64,000 bases of DNA from Corynebacterium faecale (GTDB taxonomy: Bacteria > Actinomycetota > Actinomycetes > Mycobacteriales > Mycobacteriaceae): the NCBI RefSeq assembly GCF_030408735.1, contig NZ_CP047204.1, positions 930,001 to 994,000 of the forward strand, given 5' to 3'. The notes below the pieces were generated by a model. That model was not told where the DNA came from. It saw only the letters and a program-made list of their open reading frames with translations, and did not search any database. This document shows positions 26,465-36,848 of this stretch, piece after piece. A program made the translations under genes and the position numbers. The number at the start of each line of letters is the position of its first letter. Within the stretch, counting starts at the first letter, position 1.

Positions 26465-27706
26465 TTAGTCAGACTTCTGCGCACCCATGGCCGCAGCAGT
26501 GATCGAGCCATCTGCGACGCGGATACGCAGCTGGCTGCCCGGTGGGGATTGTTCGATGGTGGTGACCACTTCGGGTGGTGTCCCGTCACGGGGAACCACC
26601 TGGACCACGGAATATCCCCGTGCGAGTGTCGCGGAGGGGCCGAGGGCGGACACCTGCGCGCGCAGAGAAGCCACCATGGATTGCTCCGAAACCAGCAGGT
26701 GATTGATATCGCGGCGCAGTAGTGCCACAGCACGCTCCACCTCCTCACGCCGACGCACGATCGGGGTCATCGGATCAGCCAGGACAGGCCGGGTTCGGAT
26801 AGAAGCCAGCGCCTGCTGCTCGCGTGCCACCCAGCCGCGTAGGGCAGCGGCACTGCGATCGCGCAGCTGACGGATGAGCAGACGTTCCTCATTCACATCC
26901 GGCACCACACGTTTGGCGGCGTCGGTGGGGGTCGCGGCACGGAGATCGGCCACGTTGTCCAGGATGGGTGTGTCCGGTTCATGGCCGATCGCGGAGACCA
27001 CCGGGGTCTGCGCCGCGGCCACCGCCCGCTGGAGTGCCTCCTCGGAGAAGGGGAGTAGGTCCTCCACAGAACCGCCACCGCGGGCGATGATGATCACGTC
27101 TACCGATGGGTCCTGATCCAGTTCCCCCAATGCAGTGACAATTTCCGGCACAGCGGAAGCGCCCTGCACAGCGGTGTTGATCACCTTGAACTGCACCTCG
27201 GGCCAGCGGTCGCGGGCGACACTGAGCACGTCATGTTCCGCAGCCGATCCACGGCCGGTGATCAACCCCACGCATTTCGGCAGGAACGGAAGGGGCTTCT
27301 TTCGGGAAGGGTCGAACAGTCCCTCCGCCGCAAGTTGTTTCCTGAGTTCTTCAATGCGTGCGAGCAGCTGACCGATACCCACAGGGCGGATATCAGTCAC
27401 CCACAGTGAGAAGGTTCCCCGTCCGGCATAAAAAGCAGGCTTGCCATAAACGATGACGCGGTCACCGTCTTTGAGCGGGGTGGGGCGGTTCCGGATGATC
27501 TCGGTGGGACAGGTCAGTTGGACCGAGACCTCCTGCTCCACATCGCGCAGGGTCAGGTAGGACAGCTTCCAGTTCGGTTTGACGTTGATCTGGGCGAGCT
27601 GTCCCTCCACCCAGAGATGACCGAGTCTCTCCACCCAGTTCTTGACCTGGGTGTTGACTTCACGAACCGGCCAGGGGGTATCCGGCGTTGATTTCGCAGA
27701 CGGCAC
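26465..27706 (-). CDS. xseA: Exodeoxyribonuclease VII large subunit
   Basis: 413 residues. An N-terminal OB-fold ([19 protein letters not shown]) binds DNA. The catalytic core includes [30 protein letters not shown] and [13 protein letters not shown], and a helical C-terminus follows. With XseB it degrades single-stranded DNA to oligonucleotides during repair. The start at 27706 gives the standard N-terminus; the gene diverges from ispH. Confidence 0.94.
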   Translation of the reverse strand: MPSAKSTPDTPWPVREVNTQVKNWVERLGHLWVEGQLAQINVKPNWKLSYLTLRDVEQEVSVQLTCPTEIIRNRPTPLKDGDRVIVYGKPAFYAGRGTFSLWVTDIRPVGIGQLLARIEELRKQLAAEGLFDPSRKKPLPFLPKCVGLITGRGSAAEHDVLSVARDRWPEVQFKVINTAVQGASAVPEIVTALGELDQDPSVDVIIIARGGGSVEDLLPFSEEALQRAVAAAQTPVVSAIGHEPDTPILDNVADLRAATPTDAAKRVVPDVNEERLLIRQLRDRSAAALRGWVAREQQALASIRTRPVLADPMTPIVRRREEVERAVALLRRDINHLLVSEQSMVASLRAQVSALGPSATLARGYSVVQVVPRDGTPPEVVTTIEQSPPGSQLRIRVADGSITAAAMGAQKSD

Positions 27707-27837
27707 AGGCGTGTGACCCTCCTTATTCCAGTGGCCTCAAGTGAATTTCACCCCAGTAATCATGGTTAAATGCATCTGAAACCACGGTCACCGGGGATGA
27801 CCAGCTTCCTAGTCTAGGTGTTTCGGCAAAGGTTGGA

Positions 27838-27843
27838 TACGCT
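27838..27843 (+). promoter_or_regulatory. -10 element TACGCT for ispH
   Basis: TACGCT ends seven bases before the ATG at 27851, the leaderless spacing. This supports 27851 over the upstream in-frame start at 27818. Confidence 0.5.
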
Positions 27844-27850
27844 GGGAGCC

Positions 27851-28828
27851 ATGAGCTCACCTGTTACCAGCCAAAGCATCCAAACTGGAAAGAAGATCCT
27901 GCTTGCAGCCCCTCGCGGATACTGCGCCGGAGTAGACCGCGCAGTAGAAACCGTGGAGCGTGCACTGGAGGAATACGGCGCCCCCGTGTACGTGCGCAAG
28001 GAGATCGTGCACAACCGTTATGTCGTGGATACCCTCGCCGAGAAGGGTGCCATCTTTGTTGAAGAGGCTTCGGAAGCTCCGGATGGGGCACACATGGTGT
28101 TCTCCGCCCACGGCGTCAGCCCGGCGGTCCATGAGGAGGCCGCCGTCAAGAACCTCAAGACCATTGATGCTGCCTGCCCGCTGGTGACCAAGGTCCACAA
28201 CGAGGTCCGTCGTTTTGATAAGCAGGGTTTCCATATTCTCTTTGTCGGCCATGAGGGCCACGAGGAGGTGGAGGGCACCATGGGGCACTCCATCGAGAAG
28301 ACCCACCTGGTGGACGGGATCGAGAGCATTCCCCACCTTCCTGAGTTCCTCGCTGATGAGCCGAACCTCATCTGGCTGTCACAGACCACCCTGTCGGTGG
28401 ATGAGACCATGGAGATCGTCCGCGAGCTCAAGCGCGTCTACCCACAGCTGCAGGACCCGCCATCCGATGACATCTGTTATGCAACCCAGAACCGTCAGGT
28501 AGCGGTCAAGGCTATTGCTGAACGCTGCGATCTCATGATCGTGGTCGGCTCCACCAACTCCTCCAACTCGGTCCGCCTGGTCGAGGTGGCCCTGCAGGCC
28601 GGTGCCAAGAGCGCCTACCTGGTTGATTACGCCCACCAGATCGATGATGCCTGGTTTGAAGGTGTAGAGACCATCGGTATCTCCTCCGGAGCATCCGTTC
28701 CAGAGATCCTTGTGCAGGGTGTCATCGAGCGCCTCGCCGGCTACGGCTATGACGACGTGGAAGAGGTCACCTCCGCCGCTGAGAAGATCGTCTTCGCCCT
28801 GCCCCGTGTGCTGCGTCCAGCCAAGTAA
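27851..28828 (+). CDS. ispH: 4-hydroxy-3-methylbut-2-enyl diphosphate reductase
   Basis: 325 residues from the ATG at 27851. The last MEP-pathway enzyme, it reduces HMBPP to IPP and DMAPP using an iron-sulfur cluster. Expected cluster Cys residues are visible in [14 protein letters not shown] and [11 protein letters not shown], with a third in [22 protein letters not shown] and [10 protein letters not shown] contribute to substrate binding. Feeding the prenyl transferase at 6037 is a natural link. Also called lytB. Confidence 0.95.
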   Translation: MSSPVTSQSIQTGKKILLAAPRGYCAGVDRAVETVERALEEYGAPVYVRKEIVHNRYVVDTLAEKGAIFVEEASEAPDGAHMVFSAHGVSPAVHEEAAVKNLKTIDAACPLVTKVHNEVRRFDKQGFHILFVGHEGHEEVEGTMGHSIEKTHLVDGIESIPHLPEFLADEPNLIWLSQTTLSVDETMEIVRELKRVYPQLQDPPSDDICYATQNRQVAVKAIAERCDLMIVVGSTNSSNSVRLVEVALQAGAKSAYLVDYAHQIDDAWFEGVETIGISSGASVPEILVQGVIERLAGYGYDDVEEVTSAAEKIVFALPRVLRPAK

Positions 28829-28839
28829 CCAGAGCTGAG

Positions 28840-28871
28840 AAAAGCCCAACCTTTCATAAGGTTGGGCTTTT
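28840..28871. terminator. Bidirectional terminator between ispH and the DUF6542-like gene
   Basis: Perfect 14-bp stem (28840-28853 and 28858-28871) with loop TCAT and A/T-rich outer ends, so it has a T-run on both strands. Confidence 0.88.
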
Positions 28872-28872
28872 T

Positions 28873-29622
28873 CTAGCTGTACAGGTCATCGTCCACAGAG
28901 CGGCGCCTGCGCGCCGGGGGAGCTTGTCGACGCTCCGACGGGGGCGGGGGTCCAGCTGGTCCCGGGGTGAAATCCCCAGGATTGGGCGCCTGCTGGCGCC
29001 GCTCCCGGCTGCGCCGGATCAACTCATCAACGGTGACCTGACCGTCGCCCGTTGTTTCCTGCATCCTCCGGGATCGCACCCTGGATGACTGCTCGCGGGC
29101 ACGGCTCGCTACCGTTGCGTTGGCCACGTCAGCTTCGCGCTGGGCGCGCCGGGCCTGCTCACCGCTGACCTGTTGGTGTTGGTGGTTGCGTCGCAGCAAT
29201 CTGATCCGGACGATGCCAATGACGGCACACAGCACAGTCACCATGACCAGTGTGGGGAACATCTGCGCCAGCGGGTAGATGGCCGTGAGAATCGCGGTGG
29301 TGGAGAGACCCTGACCGCCGGCAATACCCTGTTGGGAGACAAACCAGGCGGTCATCGGGGTGAGGATGCCAAACAGCAGGGGAATGGATGCCACCGTCAG
29401 GAACAGTCCCCGGGCTTCCACCAGAAGTGCGATCGCGAGACTGCCGATGATGAAGATCAGCTGATAGGGCAGGCCCAGATTACCGAGCAGCAGGCTCAGC
29501 AACAGGCCGGTTATCAGGGACGCCAGGACGACAGAAGGGCCCGACCACGTGGGCAGACCCACGAACTGGGCCTGCTGGGCTGGTCTGGAACTTCTCCTCG
29601 GCGATGCTGATCCATGTGACAC
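28873..29622 (-). CDS. DUF6542-like integral membrane protein
   Basis: 249 residues, GTG start. A short polar start is followed by four or five hydrophobic helices (about 30-140). The ~105-residue C-terminus is cytosolic, charged, and Arg/Pro-rich (ends RRRRSVDDDLYS). A similar gene lies between lytB and ychF in mycobacteria. The function is unknown. A TAAAGT hexamer ends eight bases before the GTG, so a leaderless transcript is possible. Confidence 0.7.
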   Translation of the reverse strand: MSHGSASPRRSSRPAQQAQFVGLPTWSGPSVVLASLITGLLLSLLLGNLGLPYQLIFIIGSLAIALLVEARGLFLTVASIPLLFGILTPMTAWFVSQQGIAGGQGLSTTAILTAIYPLAQMFPTLVMVTVLCAVIGIVRIRLLRRNHQHQQVSGEQARRAQREADVANATVASRAREQSSRVRSRRMQETTGDGQVTVDELIRRSRERRQQAPNPGDFTPGPAGPPPPSERRQAPPARRRRSVDDDLYS

Positions 29623-29714
29623 GTGTGATCACTTTACCGGTATCGGGTGGAAAACTGGACTTCACCGCCCGGTTTGCTCCGATCGGGTCCCCTATTCCTC
29701 GGGGAATACAGGGC

Positions 29715-31154
29715 TCATTTACGACGCCGCACAAGTTCAAACGCCCGTGAGGTGATCTTCCGTCCCTGTGAGAAGCGTTTCTTCAACATCGCCCGCCGGA
29801 TCTCATTGGGGTCCTCCACCACAGGGACCTCGCGAACCCTGGCCAGGACGGTTTCTTCAGGCTTCTGTTCGGGCAGTGCACTGCGGTAATAATTGCGGCG
29901 CAGCTGTACACCGTTGTCTGCCGCATGCCGGGCGGCGTAGACCCCATAGGGGCTGATGTACGTGATATCTTCGGGTGCTTTCTCCCCGGCCCGCAGTGAG
30001 GTGAGGTCCTGGAAATAGCGGAAGGCCACGGCAATCATCGCAGCGACGGGAACCGCCAGGAACGCACCGATGATGCCGAATAGTGTGCCGCCGACTGTCA
30101 CCGACAGCAGCACCATGACCGGGTGAATGTTCATCGCCTTCGACTGCAGCATCGGGGACAGGATATTGCCCTCGAGCTGTTGGACCGCCACCACGATGAT
30201 GAGCACGATGACCGCCTCGGTGAATCCGAGTGACACCAGTGCGATGAGCACGGCCAGGGCTCCTGCGGTGAAGGCACCGACGATGGGGATGAAGCCCGCG
30301 ACGAAGGTGATCACCGACAGTGCGAAGGCCATCGGCACACCCACTATCACCAGACCGATGCCGATGAACACGGCATCCACCGCTGAGACGATCGCCTGCG
30401 CGCGGATGAATCCCGCCAGTGTGGTCCACGCGCGGGTGAGCAGCTCTGTCAGATGCCAACCGGCCGTTTCACCCACCGCCTGACGTGCCCAGGGGAGGAA
30501 ACGGTCACCGTCCTTGAGGAAGAAGAAGGTGAGCACCAGGACCACGCCGAGGGTGATGATCACGCTGGTGGCCATGCCCAGGCCGGAGAAGATCTCGCCG
30601 GCGATGGTGCCAGCCTGATTCTGTAGCCACCCTGCTACCTCGTTGAAGAAGTTGGCCAGATCATCGGAGTTCAGGTTGAAAGGTTCACCCTGCAACCACA
30701 ACTGCACGCTGAGGATGCCATCAAATACCTGGTAATAAAGGGTCTGTGATTGCCGTGCAATGCTCGGCGCGATCAACCAGAATACCCCGGCGATCGCGGC
30801 GAAGAAGATGATGATGGTGGTTGCGGCTGCAGCCGCTGGTGGGAATTTCAGTTTCCGCAACCACATGTTCGGAGCGGATAACACCGTGCACACGATCAGC
30901 GCCAGGATCACCGGCAGCACACCACGCCAGAGTTGCCCCAGAATCAGCCAACCCACATAACCGGCGACGATGATGAGCAGCAGTCGCAGGCACCACATGG
31001 CCACCTGTCGGAGACTGTCGCCGATGACCACGGAGCGGTCTATGCGGGCCGGTTGATCCTCCGGATCGGATGCGGACACAGACGAAGGAGCCTCGTCGGT
31101 GTCGTGATCAACAAAGGCCTCGAGTTGTTCTGGAAAATCATCCATCCTTGCCAC
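29715..31154 (-). CDS. AI-2E family (PF01594) transporter
   Basis: 479 residues with about eight transmembrane helices. A ~50-residue acidic cytosolic N-terminus precedes the first helix pair. Family-typical segments are FFFLKDGDRFLPWARQAVG in the cytoplasmic loop, FIPIVGAFTAGALAVLIAL, and LEGNILSPMLQSKAMNIHPV. Family members export autoinducer-2 or act as Na+/H+ antiporters; the substrate cannot be told here. The C-terminal ~90 residues are cytosolic. Start at GTG 31154 or ATG 31145. Confidence 0.85.
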   Translation of the reverse strand: MARMDDFPEQLEAFVDHDTDEAPSSVSASDPEDQPARIDRSVVIGDSLRQVAMWCLRLLLIIVAGYVGWLILGQLWRGVLPVILALIVCTVLSAPNMWLRKLKFPPAAAAATTIIIFFAAIAGVFWLIAPSIARQSQTLYYQVFDGILSVQLWLQGEPFNLNSDDLANFFNEVAGWLQNQAGTIAGEIFSGLGMATSVIITLGVVLVLTFFFLKDGDRFLPWARQAVGETAGWHLTELLTRAWTTLAGFIRAQAIVSAVDAVFIGIGLVIVGVPMAFALSVITFVAGFIPIVGAFTAGALAVLIALVSLGFTEAVIVLIIVVAVQQLEGNILSPMLQSKAMNIHPVMVLLSVTVGGTLFGIIGAFLAVPVAAMIAVAFRYFQDLTSLRAGEKAPEDITYISPYGVYAARHAADNGVQLRRNYYRSALPEQKPEETVLARVREVPVVEDPNEIRRAMLKKRFSQGRKITSRAFELVRRRK

Positions 31155-31240
31155 GGTTTCCCATTGTGCCCCTAAACGGGGCCATAAGCATGCAACACCC
31201 CCACCAAGCGCTTATCGACGCCCGCGAGGTGGTGCGGTGG

Positions 31241-31423
31241 TTAAGCGGTTGCGGTGCGGTCCAGCTCCTGCTCGATGAGGACGGTGTCAGTGGCATGTGG
31301 GGAGGTGCCGAAGGAACCGGTGCGCTCATCGGGCTCGCGGCGCAGCGCCAGGGCGCTGAAGACCAGTCCGCCCCAGATAACGACGATGAACAGGGTCATC
31401 ATGATGATGGCTGTGGTGCTCAT
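31241..31423 (-). CDS. metS: Methionine/alanine importer small subunit
   Basis: 60 residues with one N-terminal membrane helix (MSTTAIIMMTLFIVVIWGG) and a short charged tail, matching the MetS subunit known from C. glutamicum. MetS is needed for activity of the NSS-family partner MetP. Its start lies five bases after the metP stop, and the AAGGAAAG ribosome site overlaps that stop, so the two are coupled. Confidence 0.9.
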   Translation of the reverse strand: MSTTAIIMMTLFIVVIWGGLVFSALALRREPDERTGSFGTSPHATDTVLIEQELDRTATA

Positions 31424-31428
31424 GGTGC

Positions 31429-33096
31429 TTACTTTCCTTCCGGAGTGGTGTTGATGACGATCGGCACCGTGCGGGCGCCCTCGGATGCCTCAAACGGTTC
31501 GAATGGTGCGGTGGAGGTCCACCGGCGTGGGCGGTGGAGTGAGCGGCGGAACTCCGGCAGAACACCGAAATCTGAACCGGGAGGCCCGTCCAGGCTCAGG
31601 TGGCCAGGCCACGGAATCATCGGTGCGACGATGGCCACGACGATGATGATGCCCAGCACCGCCCAACCGAAGAGGGCCACCTGAAGTTCGCTGTAGCCGC
31701 CATAAGGCTCCTGGACCAGTGAGATCAGTTCCTGGAAAAGGGTGAAACCCAGAACCAGGGTGGTGATGTTGACCACGCAGACACGCCAGACGGTGTTGAC
31801 ACGGAAGGAGGACACCGTGTTCAGGTGCATGGAGAACTCGTCGATGCGACGCAGCACCCAGTCGACCACAACCACCACGATCAAGGCGATGGCGACGATG
31901 CCCACGTTATTGGTGAATTTATCCATGATGTCCAGGGAAGCCAGTCCGGAGGTGGTGGAGAACAGGCCCAGGGACAGCACGGCCATGACCACACCTACGC
32001 TGATCGCCGCGGTCTTGCGCTTGAGATCCAACTTGTCCTTCACTGCAGAGACAACAACCTCCAGCAGCGAGAACAGGGAGGTGAACCCGGCGATGAACAG
32101 CGAGGCGAAGAACAGGAAACCGAAGAGGCCACCCAGTGGCATCTGGTTGATGATGGCAGGGAAGGCCACGAAGGCCAGACCGATGCCCGAGGTGGCCACC
32201 TCATCCACCGCCACGTTGGACTGCACAGCCATGAAGCCGAGGGCTGCGAAGACACCGATGCCGGCCAGTACCTCGAAGGAGGAGTTGGCAAAACCTGTGA
32301 CCAGACCGGTTCCGGTGAGGTTGGTGCGGGGCTTCAGGTATGAGGAGTAGGTGAGCATGATGCCGAAACCGACGGACAGTGAGAAGAAGATCTGGCCATA
32401 GGCCGCCACCCACACGGTCGGGTTCTGCAGCGCGGCCCAGTCAGGGGTGAAGAGGGCATCGAGGCCGACCTCAGCGCCCGGCAGGAATACTGCGCGGATA
32501 CAGACGATGAAGAAGATGACCACCAGGATCGGCATGAAGATCATCGACACCTTGCCGATGCCCTTGTCCACGCCCACCGCCAGAACAGCGATGGCCAGCA
32601 CCCACACGATGAACAGCGCGATGGCGATCTGCGGGACGATATCCAGGGAGAAGGCAGATTCGGCGTCGAACTGCAGGAACTCACTGAAGAAGTAGGTGTC
32701 CGGGTCATCACCCCAGGCCTGGTTCAGTGATTTGAACGCATAAAGTCCGGCCCAGGCGATGATCGCCGCGTAGTAGATGGTGATGAAGAAGGCGATACCC
32801 ACCTGGATCCAACCGAGGGATTCAGAGCGCTTTTTAAAACGTCGAAAAGCAAGCGGCGCACTGCCGCGGTACCGGTGGCCGAACGCAAAGTCCAGGAACA
32901 GCAGCGGGATGCCGGCGGTCAGCAGCGCAATCATATAGGGGATGAGGAAGGCGCCACCACCGTTGTCGTAGGCAACGTAGGGGAATCGCCAGATATTGCC
33001 GAGGCCAACGGCCGAACCGATGGCGGCGAGCATGAAGACATAACGGGAGGAAAAAACTTCACGGCGCTGAGGGCCGGTTTTGGATGGCGAAGACAT
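31429..33096 (-). CDS. metP: Methionine/alanine importer, NSS (SNF) family
   Basis: 555 residues from the ATG at 33096, with GGAG eight bases upstream. About 12 transmembrane helices; FMLAAIGSAVGLGNIWRFPY is the sodium-symporter family's first helix, with the Na+ and substrate-binding unwound segment. MetPS is a secondary, Na+-coupled methionine and alanine importer in C. glutamicum. The C-terminal ~60 residues are cytosolic. Confidence 0.9.
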   Translation of the reverse strand: MSSPSKTGPQRREVFSSRYVFMLAAIGSAVGLGNIWRFPYVAYDNGGGAFLIPYMIALLTAGIPLLFLDFAFGHRYRGSAPLAFRRFKKRSESLGWIQVGIAFFITIYYAAIIAWAGLYAFKSLNQAWGDDPDTYFFSEFLQFDAESAFSLDIVPQIAIALFIVWVLAIAVLAVGVDKGIGKVSMIFMPILVVIFFIVCIRAVFLPGAEVGLDALFTPDWAALQNPTVWVAAYGQIFFSLSVGFGIMLTYSSYLKPRTNLTGTGLVTGFANSSFEVLAGIGVFAALGFMAVQSNVAVDEVATSGIGLAFVAFPAIINQMPLGGLFGFLFFASLFIAGFTSLFSLLEVVVSAVKDKLDLKRKTAAISVGVVMAVLSLGLFSTTSGLASLDIMDKFTNNVGIVAIALIVVVVVDWVLRRIDEFSMHLNTVSSFRVNTVWRVCVVNITTLVLGFTLFQELISLVQEPYGGYSELQVALFGWAVLGIIIVVAIVAPMIPWPGHLSLDGPPGSDFGVLPEFRRSLHRPRRWTSTAPFEPFEASEGARTVPIVINTTPEGK

Positions 33097-33322
33097 CGTT
33101 GACGCTCCATTGATCAAGGAGAAACACGGGGGAGTGGTCGCCAGGACTGAACCACGGGGGTAGATGTGGTCGCTCTGAAACCGAAGAACGGATGTGCGAT
33201 GAAATTACCATAGGAAAGTGACCTGGACTACACGCCCTCCCCTGTTAGCTGCGATCCCCGCGCCGGGGTTAGTCAGAGGCCTTCTACCTGCTTGGGGGCA
33301 AGACTTGATAGGATGACTGCCC

Positions 33323-34408
33323 GTGAGCCTTACTCTTGGAATTGTCGGCCTGCCCAATGTTGGCAAGTCCACGCTTTTTAATGCCCTGACCCGTAATGAT
33401 GTGCTGGCTGCGAACTATCCGTTCGCCACCATCGAACCGAATATCGGCCTGGTTGAGCTGCCGGATGACCGCCTGCCACGCCTGGCTGAGATCTTCGGCT
33501 CCGAGCGCATCCTGCCCGCCACCGTGTCCTTCGTGGACATCGCCGGCATCGTCAAGGGTGCCTCCGAGGGCGAGGGCATGGGCAACGCCTTCCTGGCTAA
33601 TATCCGCGAGGCGGACGCCATCTGCCAGGTGGTCCGCGCCTTCAGCGATGACAATGTCATCCACGTCGACGGCCGTGTCGACCCCTCCGCTGATATCTCG
33701 GTGATCAACACCGAGCTGATTCTGGCTGACCTGCAGACCATCGAAAAGGCCATCCCACGCCTGGAGAAGGAATCCCGCAAGGACAAGTCCCTCGTGGACA
33801 CCCTCAACGAGGTGAAGAAGGCACAGGCCGTCCTCGAAGATGACCGCACGCTCTTCTCCGCCGACAAGACCGGTGAAGTCGACCTTGCCCTGATCCGCGA
33901 TCTGCACCTCATGACCGCCAAGCCGTTCCTCTACGTCTTCAACTCCGATGAAGAGGTGCTTACCGACGACGCCAAGAAGGACGAACTCCGCGCCCTCGTC
34001 GCACCAGCTGACTGCGTGTTCCTGGATGCCCAGACCGAAACCGAATTGCTGGAACTGGACGATGACGAAGCCGCTGAGCTTCTCGAATCCGTCGGCCAGA
34101 CCGAACCGGGCCTGCACTCCCTGGCACGCGCCGGCTTTGAAACCCTCGGCCTGCAGACCTACCTCACCGCAGGCCCGAAGGAAACCCGCGCCTGGACCAT
34201 CCGTAAGGGCGACACCGCCCCCCAGGCTGCCGGCGTCATCCACTCCGACTTCGAACGTGGCTTCATCAAGGCCGAAATCGTCTCCTTCGACGACCTGGAA
34301 TCCGCAGGCTCCATGGCAGAAGCCAAGGCCCAGGGCAAGGTCCGCCAGGAAGGCAAGGACTACGTCATGGCCGACGGCGACGTGGTGGACTTCAAGTTCA
34401 ACGTTTAA
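33323..34408 (+). CDS. ychF: Ribosome-binding ATPase YchF (OBG family)
   Basis: 361 residues, the family length. G1 motif GLPNVGKSTLFNAL (7-20) and switch region FVDIAGIVKGASEGEGMGN; NxxE replaces the GTPase NKxD, which is why YchF prefers ATP. A coiled-coil and a C-terminal TGS domain (TIRKGDTAPQAAGVIHSDF) follow. It binds ribosomes and affects stress responses. A TAGGAT hexamer ends eight bases before the GTG, so the message may be leaderless. Confidence 0.95.
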   Translation: MSLTLGIVGLPNVGKSTLFNALTRNDVLAANYPFATIEPNIGLVELPDDRLPRLAEIFGSERILPATVSFVDIAGIVKGASEGEGMGNAFLANIREADAICQVVRAFSDDNVIHVDGRVDPSADISVINTELILADLQTIEKAIPRLEKESRKDKSLVDTLNEVKKAQAVLEDDRTLFSADKTGEVDLALIRDLHLMTAKPFLYVFNSDEEVLTDDAKKDELRALVAPADCVFLDAQTETELLELDDDEAAELLESVGQTEPGLHSLARAGFETLGLQTYLTAGPKETRAWTIRKGDTAPQAAGVIHSDFERGFIKAEIVSFDDLESAGSMAEAKAQGKVRQEGKDYVMADGDVVDFKFNV

Positions 34409-34514
34409 CCCGGTTCTCCGGTGCTCGATCCTGGTTCAAATCTTTAAAGTATTAGGCTGGCTAGACAAGGAAGCAGAATGATTCCGTCTACACCCGATAC
34501 AGGAGTTTTGAGCC

Positions 34515-34955
34515 ATGAGTTTCACAGTTTATCTTTCCGGCGAAATCCACACCGATTGGCGGGAACAAATCCAACGTGGCGCCGAGGCCGCCGGGCTGGA
34601 TGTGGTGTTCACCGCACCGGTGACAGACCACCCTGCGAGCGACGCAGCCGGCGACCATCTGGGCGAAAATGATAACCAGTTCTGGCGTGATCACCAGTCC
34701 GCCAAGGTCAATGCGATTCGCACCCGCACCCTGATCGAGCAGAGCGACCTGGTGGTGGTGCGTTTCGGCGACAAGTACAAGCAGTGGAACGCCGCCTTCG
34801 ATGCTGGCTACTGTGCCGCGCTGGGCAAGCCCTATGTGACGCTCCACGATGCAGAGATCATCCATCCACTCAAGGAAGTTGACGCCGAAGCTCAGGCCTG
34901 GTGCACGACAACCGACCAGGTGGTGGAGACCCTCAAGTACGTACTCAAAGCGTGA
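34515..34955 (+). CDS. YtoQ-family protein (nucleoside deoxyribosyltransferase-like fold)
   Basis: 146 residues. YLSGEIHTDWREQI near the start, and FRGD-like FGDKYKQWNAAFDAGYCAALGKP with YVTLHD, match YtoQ. The fold is that of the nucleoside 2-deoxyribosyltransferase group, although the activity of YtoQ is not known to me. Its stop overlaps the next gene's GTG (GTGA), so the two are co-translated. Confidence 0.8.
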   Translation: MSFTVYLSGEIHTDWREQIQRGAEAAGLDVVFTAPVTDHPASDAAGDHLGENDNQFWRDHQSAKVNAIRTRTLIEQSDLVVVRFGDKYKQWNAAFDAGYCAALGKPYVTLHDAEIIHPLKEVDAEAQAWCTTTDQVVETLKYVLKA

Positions 34956-35638
34956 GTGACTCCGAAATCCTCGTGATGCTCGCATCCGAGGCAACCGCTG
35001 CCGAACGCTCCTTATATGAACTTCTGGTGCGCCGTCGTTCAGCTTCCGCTAAAGAGTTGGCCGAAATAGACACGGCGATTGAACAGGTCCGGGATCTTAA
35101 GAAAGATATTTCTGAGCAGGCTGCAACAATTACAGCGCGCCAGATCGAGGAACGACTCCAGCAGGCACGGGACTCAGCTGATCCGGATGGGCCTCGGTTG
35201 GATCTGGACAACTTTGTGCGTGCCCTGGACCAGGGACTCGGTTGGCGCCGGGACGAGAGCTCTTATATTGAAGACGGCATTCGAAAGCTTCCGACCTTCA
35301 GCATTGTCGCTGCCTGGGATGATGGTTCATTCATCCATTTCGTGCTTCACGTTGTGGCAGGAGCCCAGGATGGATACCTGGGTTATTGCTATGAAGATGA
35401 CCCTTCCAGATGGTCTTGGCGGGTAGCTGATGTGGAGATGCAGGAAGTGAGTGTGCTCAGCGACATGTGGTTCTATGGTGAGAACCTCGTGCCGAAAATC
35501 GTCGGCGCAGAAGCGGACGAAATTCGCTGGCAGGTTCCAGTTCCCGACAAGTATCTCCCGCCGAGTGTGGAAGAGCTTCGTTCGGTGGATCTGGGGAAGT
35601 CGACATGGATTAGCCCCGTCTATTTCCAGGAATCCTAG
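34952..35638 (+). CDS. Unknown protein with N-terminal coiled coil
   Basis: 228 residues from the GTG overlapping the ytoQ-like stop by four bases. The first ~70 residues form a probable coiled coil (LYELLVRRRSASAKELAEID onward, heptad-like). A ~150-residue globular domain rich in Trp follows. I recognise no family. The coding sequence is somewhat more AT-rich than its neighbours, which may point to a later arrival. Confidence 0.65.
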   Translation: MSDSEILVMLASEATAAERSLYELLVRRRSASAKELAEIDTAIEQVRDLKKDISEQAATITARQIEERLQQARDSADPDGPRLDLDNFVRALDQGLGWRRDESSYIEDGIRKLPTFSIVAAWDDGSFIHFVLHVVAGAQDGYLGYCYEDDPSRWSWRVADVEMQEVSVLSDMWFYGENLVPKIVGAEADEIRWQVPVPDKYLPPSVEELRSVDLGKSTWISPVYFQES

Positions 35639-35696
35639 AAGACTGTCCCGAACGCGCAGTTTGTTAACGCTGCGCTGTGGACTTTAAGTTAAACCA

Positions 35697-36197
35697 TTAT
35701 GTCTGTTGGCACACTGTGTCAGTCCACAGCATGACGCCGTCCGCTTCCCGGCCTGAAACGTCGGTGAAGCCTTCGCTGGCGTAGAGCTGTCGAGCGGGAT
35801 TGCCAGACTCAACCGACAGGCTAACAGCAGAGAGTTTTCTCTTTCGAGCTCCGAGAATGGCGGCGCGTAAGAGCATGCGTCCAAACCCACTGCCACGCTC
35901 GGTGTCACGCACCCAGATGCTGAGCTCCGGGGTCTCCTCATTCACAAAGCCATAACCTGGGTCGGTAGCTGGATGGAATTGGAGCCACACGACCCCGGCT
36001 AGCGAAGAACCACGCTCTGCCACCAACCCGAAATCCCCATGTTCTGGATGCAATCGTGTGTAGCGGAAAAACTCCGGGCTATCAGTTATATCTTCTCGGG
36101 TGAGTCTTTCTCCGCACCAGTTCAGGTTGCCAAGCGTTGCCTCCACGAGGAGGTCGTGGTTCTGCACTTCCAGGCTCCGTATCGCGATGCGTTCCAT
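35697..36197 (-). CDS. GNAT-family N-acetyltransferase
   Basis: 166 residues. The acetyl-CoA loop ERGSGFGRMLLRAAI and the C-terminal VESGNPARQLYASEGF are GNAT motifs; the middle GVVWLQFHPATDPGYGF is a family strand. The substrate is unknown. It converges with the unknown gene above. Confidence 0.82.
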   Translation of the reverse strand: MERIAIRSLEVQNHDLLVEATLGNLNWCGERLTREDITDSPEFFRYTRLHPEHGDFGLVAERGSSLAGVVWLQFHPATDPGYGFVNEETPELSIWVRDTERGSGFGRMLLRAAILGARKRKLSAVSLSVESGNPARQLYASEGFTDVSGREADGVMLWTDTVCQQT

Positions 36198-36364
36198 AGC
36201 TCAACGGTACTCAGGGTTGTTCCTGATCCAGGCAACTCTGGGGGTTGAGTTCTGCGCGCTTCGACGTTAGGGAGACCGGTTCATAGTCAGTGGGTGATCG
36301 ATGAGAGTTCGATCCTCAGCTAGCCTGGTTGAGGACAATGATCAGAGATCCCGAGGAGGATACT

Positions 36365-36736
36365 GTGGAATTAAGCATGGATAAAGGCAATCAGTTCGTC
36401 AAAGAGACCCAGTCCCCAGAAGGTGCAGCAGCCTGGAAGCAACAGCTGGATGAATTCGCCCCGGGCGCGTCTGACTGGGTGGTTGGCGCGGTGTTCGGCG
36501 GAACTTATCAGCGGGATGGCCTGGAACTGCGGGACCGCCAGATGCTCAACATGGCTGCCTTGGCTGCCATGGGTGGAACTGAGCCGCAGTTGACAGGACA
36601 TATCAAGACTGCGGTGGAGTCGGCCGGGATGAGCAAGGAAGAAGTCGCCGAATGCTTCGTCCACCTCATGCCTTATATCGGCGTACCGAAGACTCTCGCT
36701 GCCATGCGGTGCATGAAAGCGGCATTCGAGGACTGA
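36365..36736 (+). CDS. Carboxymuconolactone decarboxylase-family protein
   Basis: 123 residues from the GTG at 36365, chosen because GAGGAGGA lies five bases upstream. The core LELRDRQMLNMAALAAMGG, the His in GHIKTAVESAG, then KEEVAECFVHLMPYIGVP matches the CMD family. The CxxC of the AhpD peroxidase subgroup is absent, so a peroxidase role is unlikely. The substrate is unknown. Confidence 0.8.
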   Translation: MELSMDKGNQFVKETQSPEGAAAWKQQLDEFAPGASDWVVGAVFGGTYQRDGLELRDRQMLNMAALAAMGGTEPQLTGHIKTAVESAGMSKEEVAECFVHLMPYIGVPKTLAAMRCMKAAFED

Positions 36737-36848
36737 ACAATCGGGATTGGAAGGCTCCGGTGAGGATCAGAGAGCTGAGCCTTCCTCCGACGTTCTGGAA
36801 AATTGTTGATTCATTTTGCGCGATGAGGAAACGGTGGAAACACAGGTC

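Noticed and set aside
35654..35675. GCGCAG/CTGCGC stem between convergent genes
   Set aside because: Only six pairs with a ten-base loop and no proper T-run.
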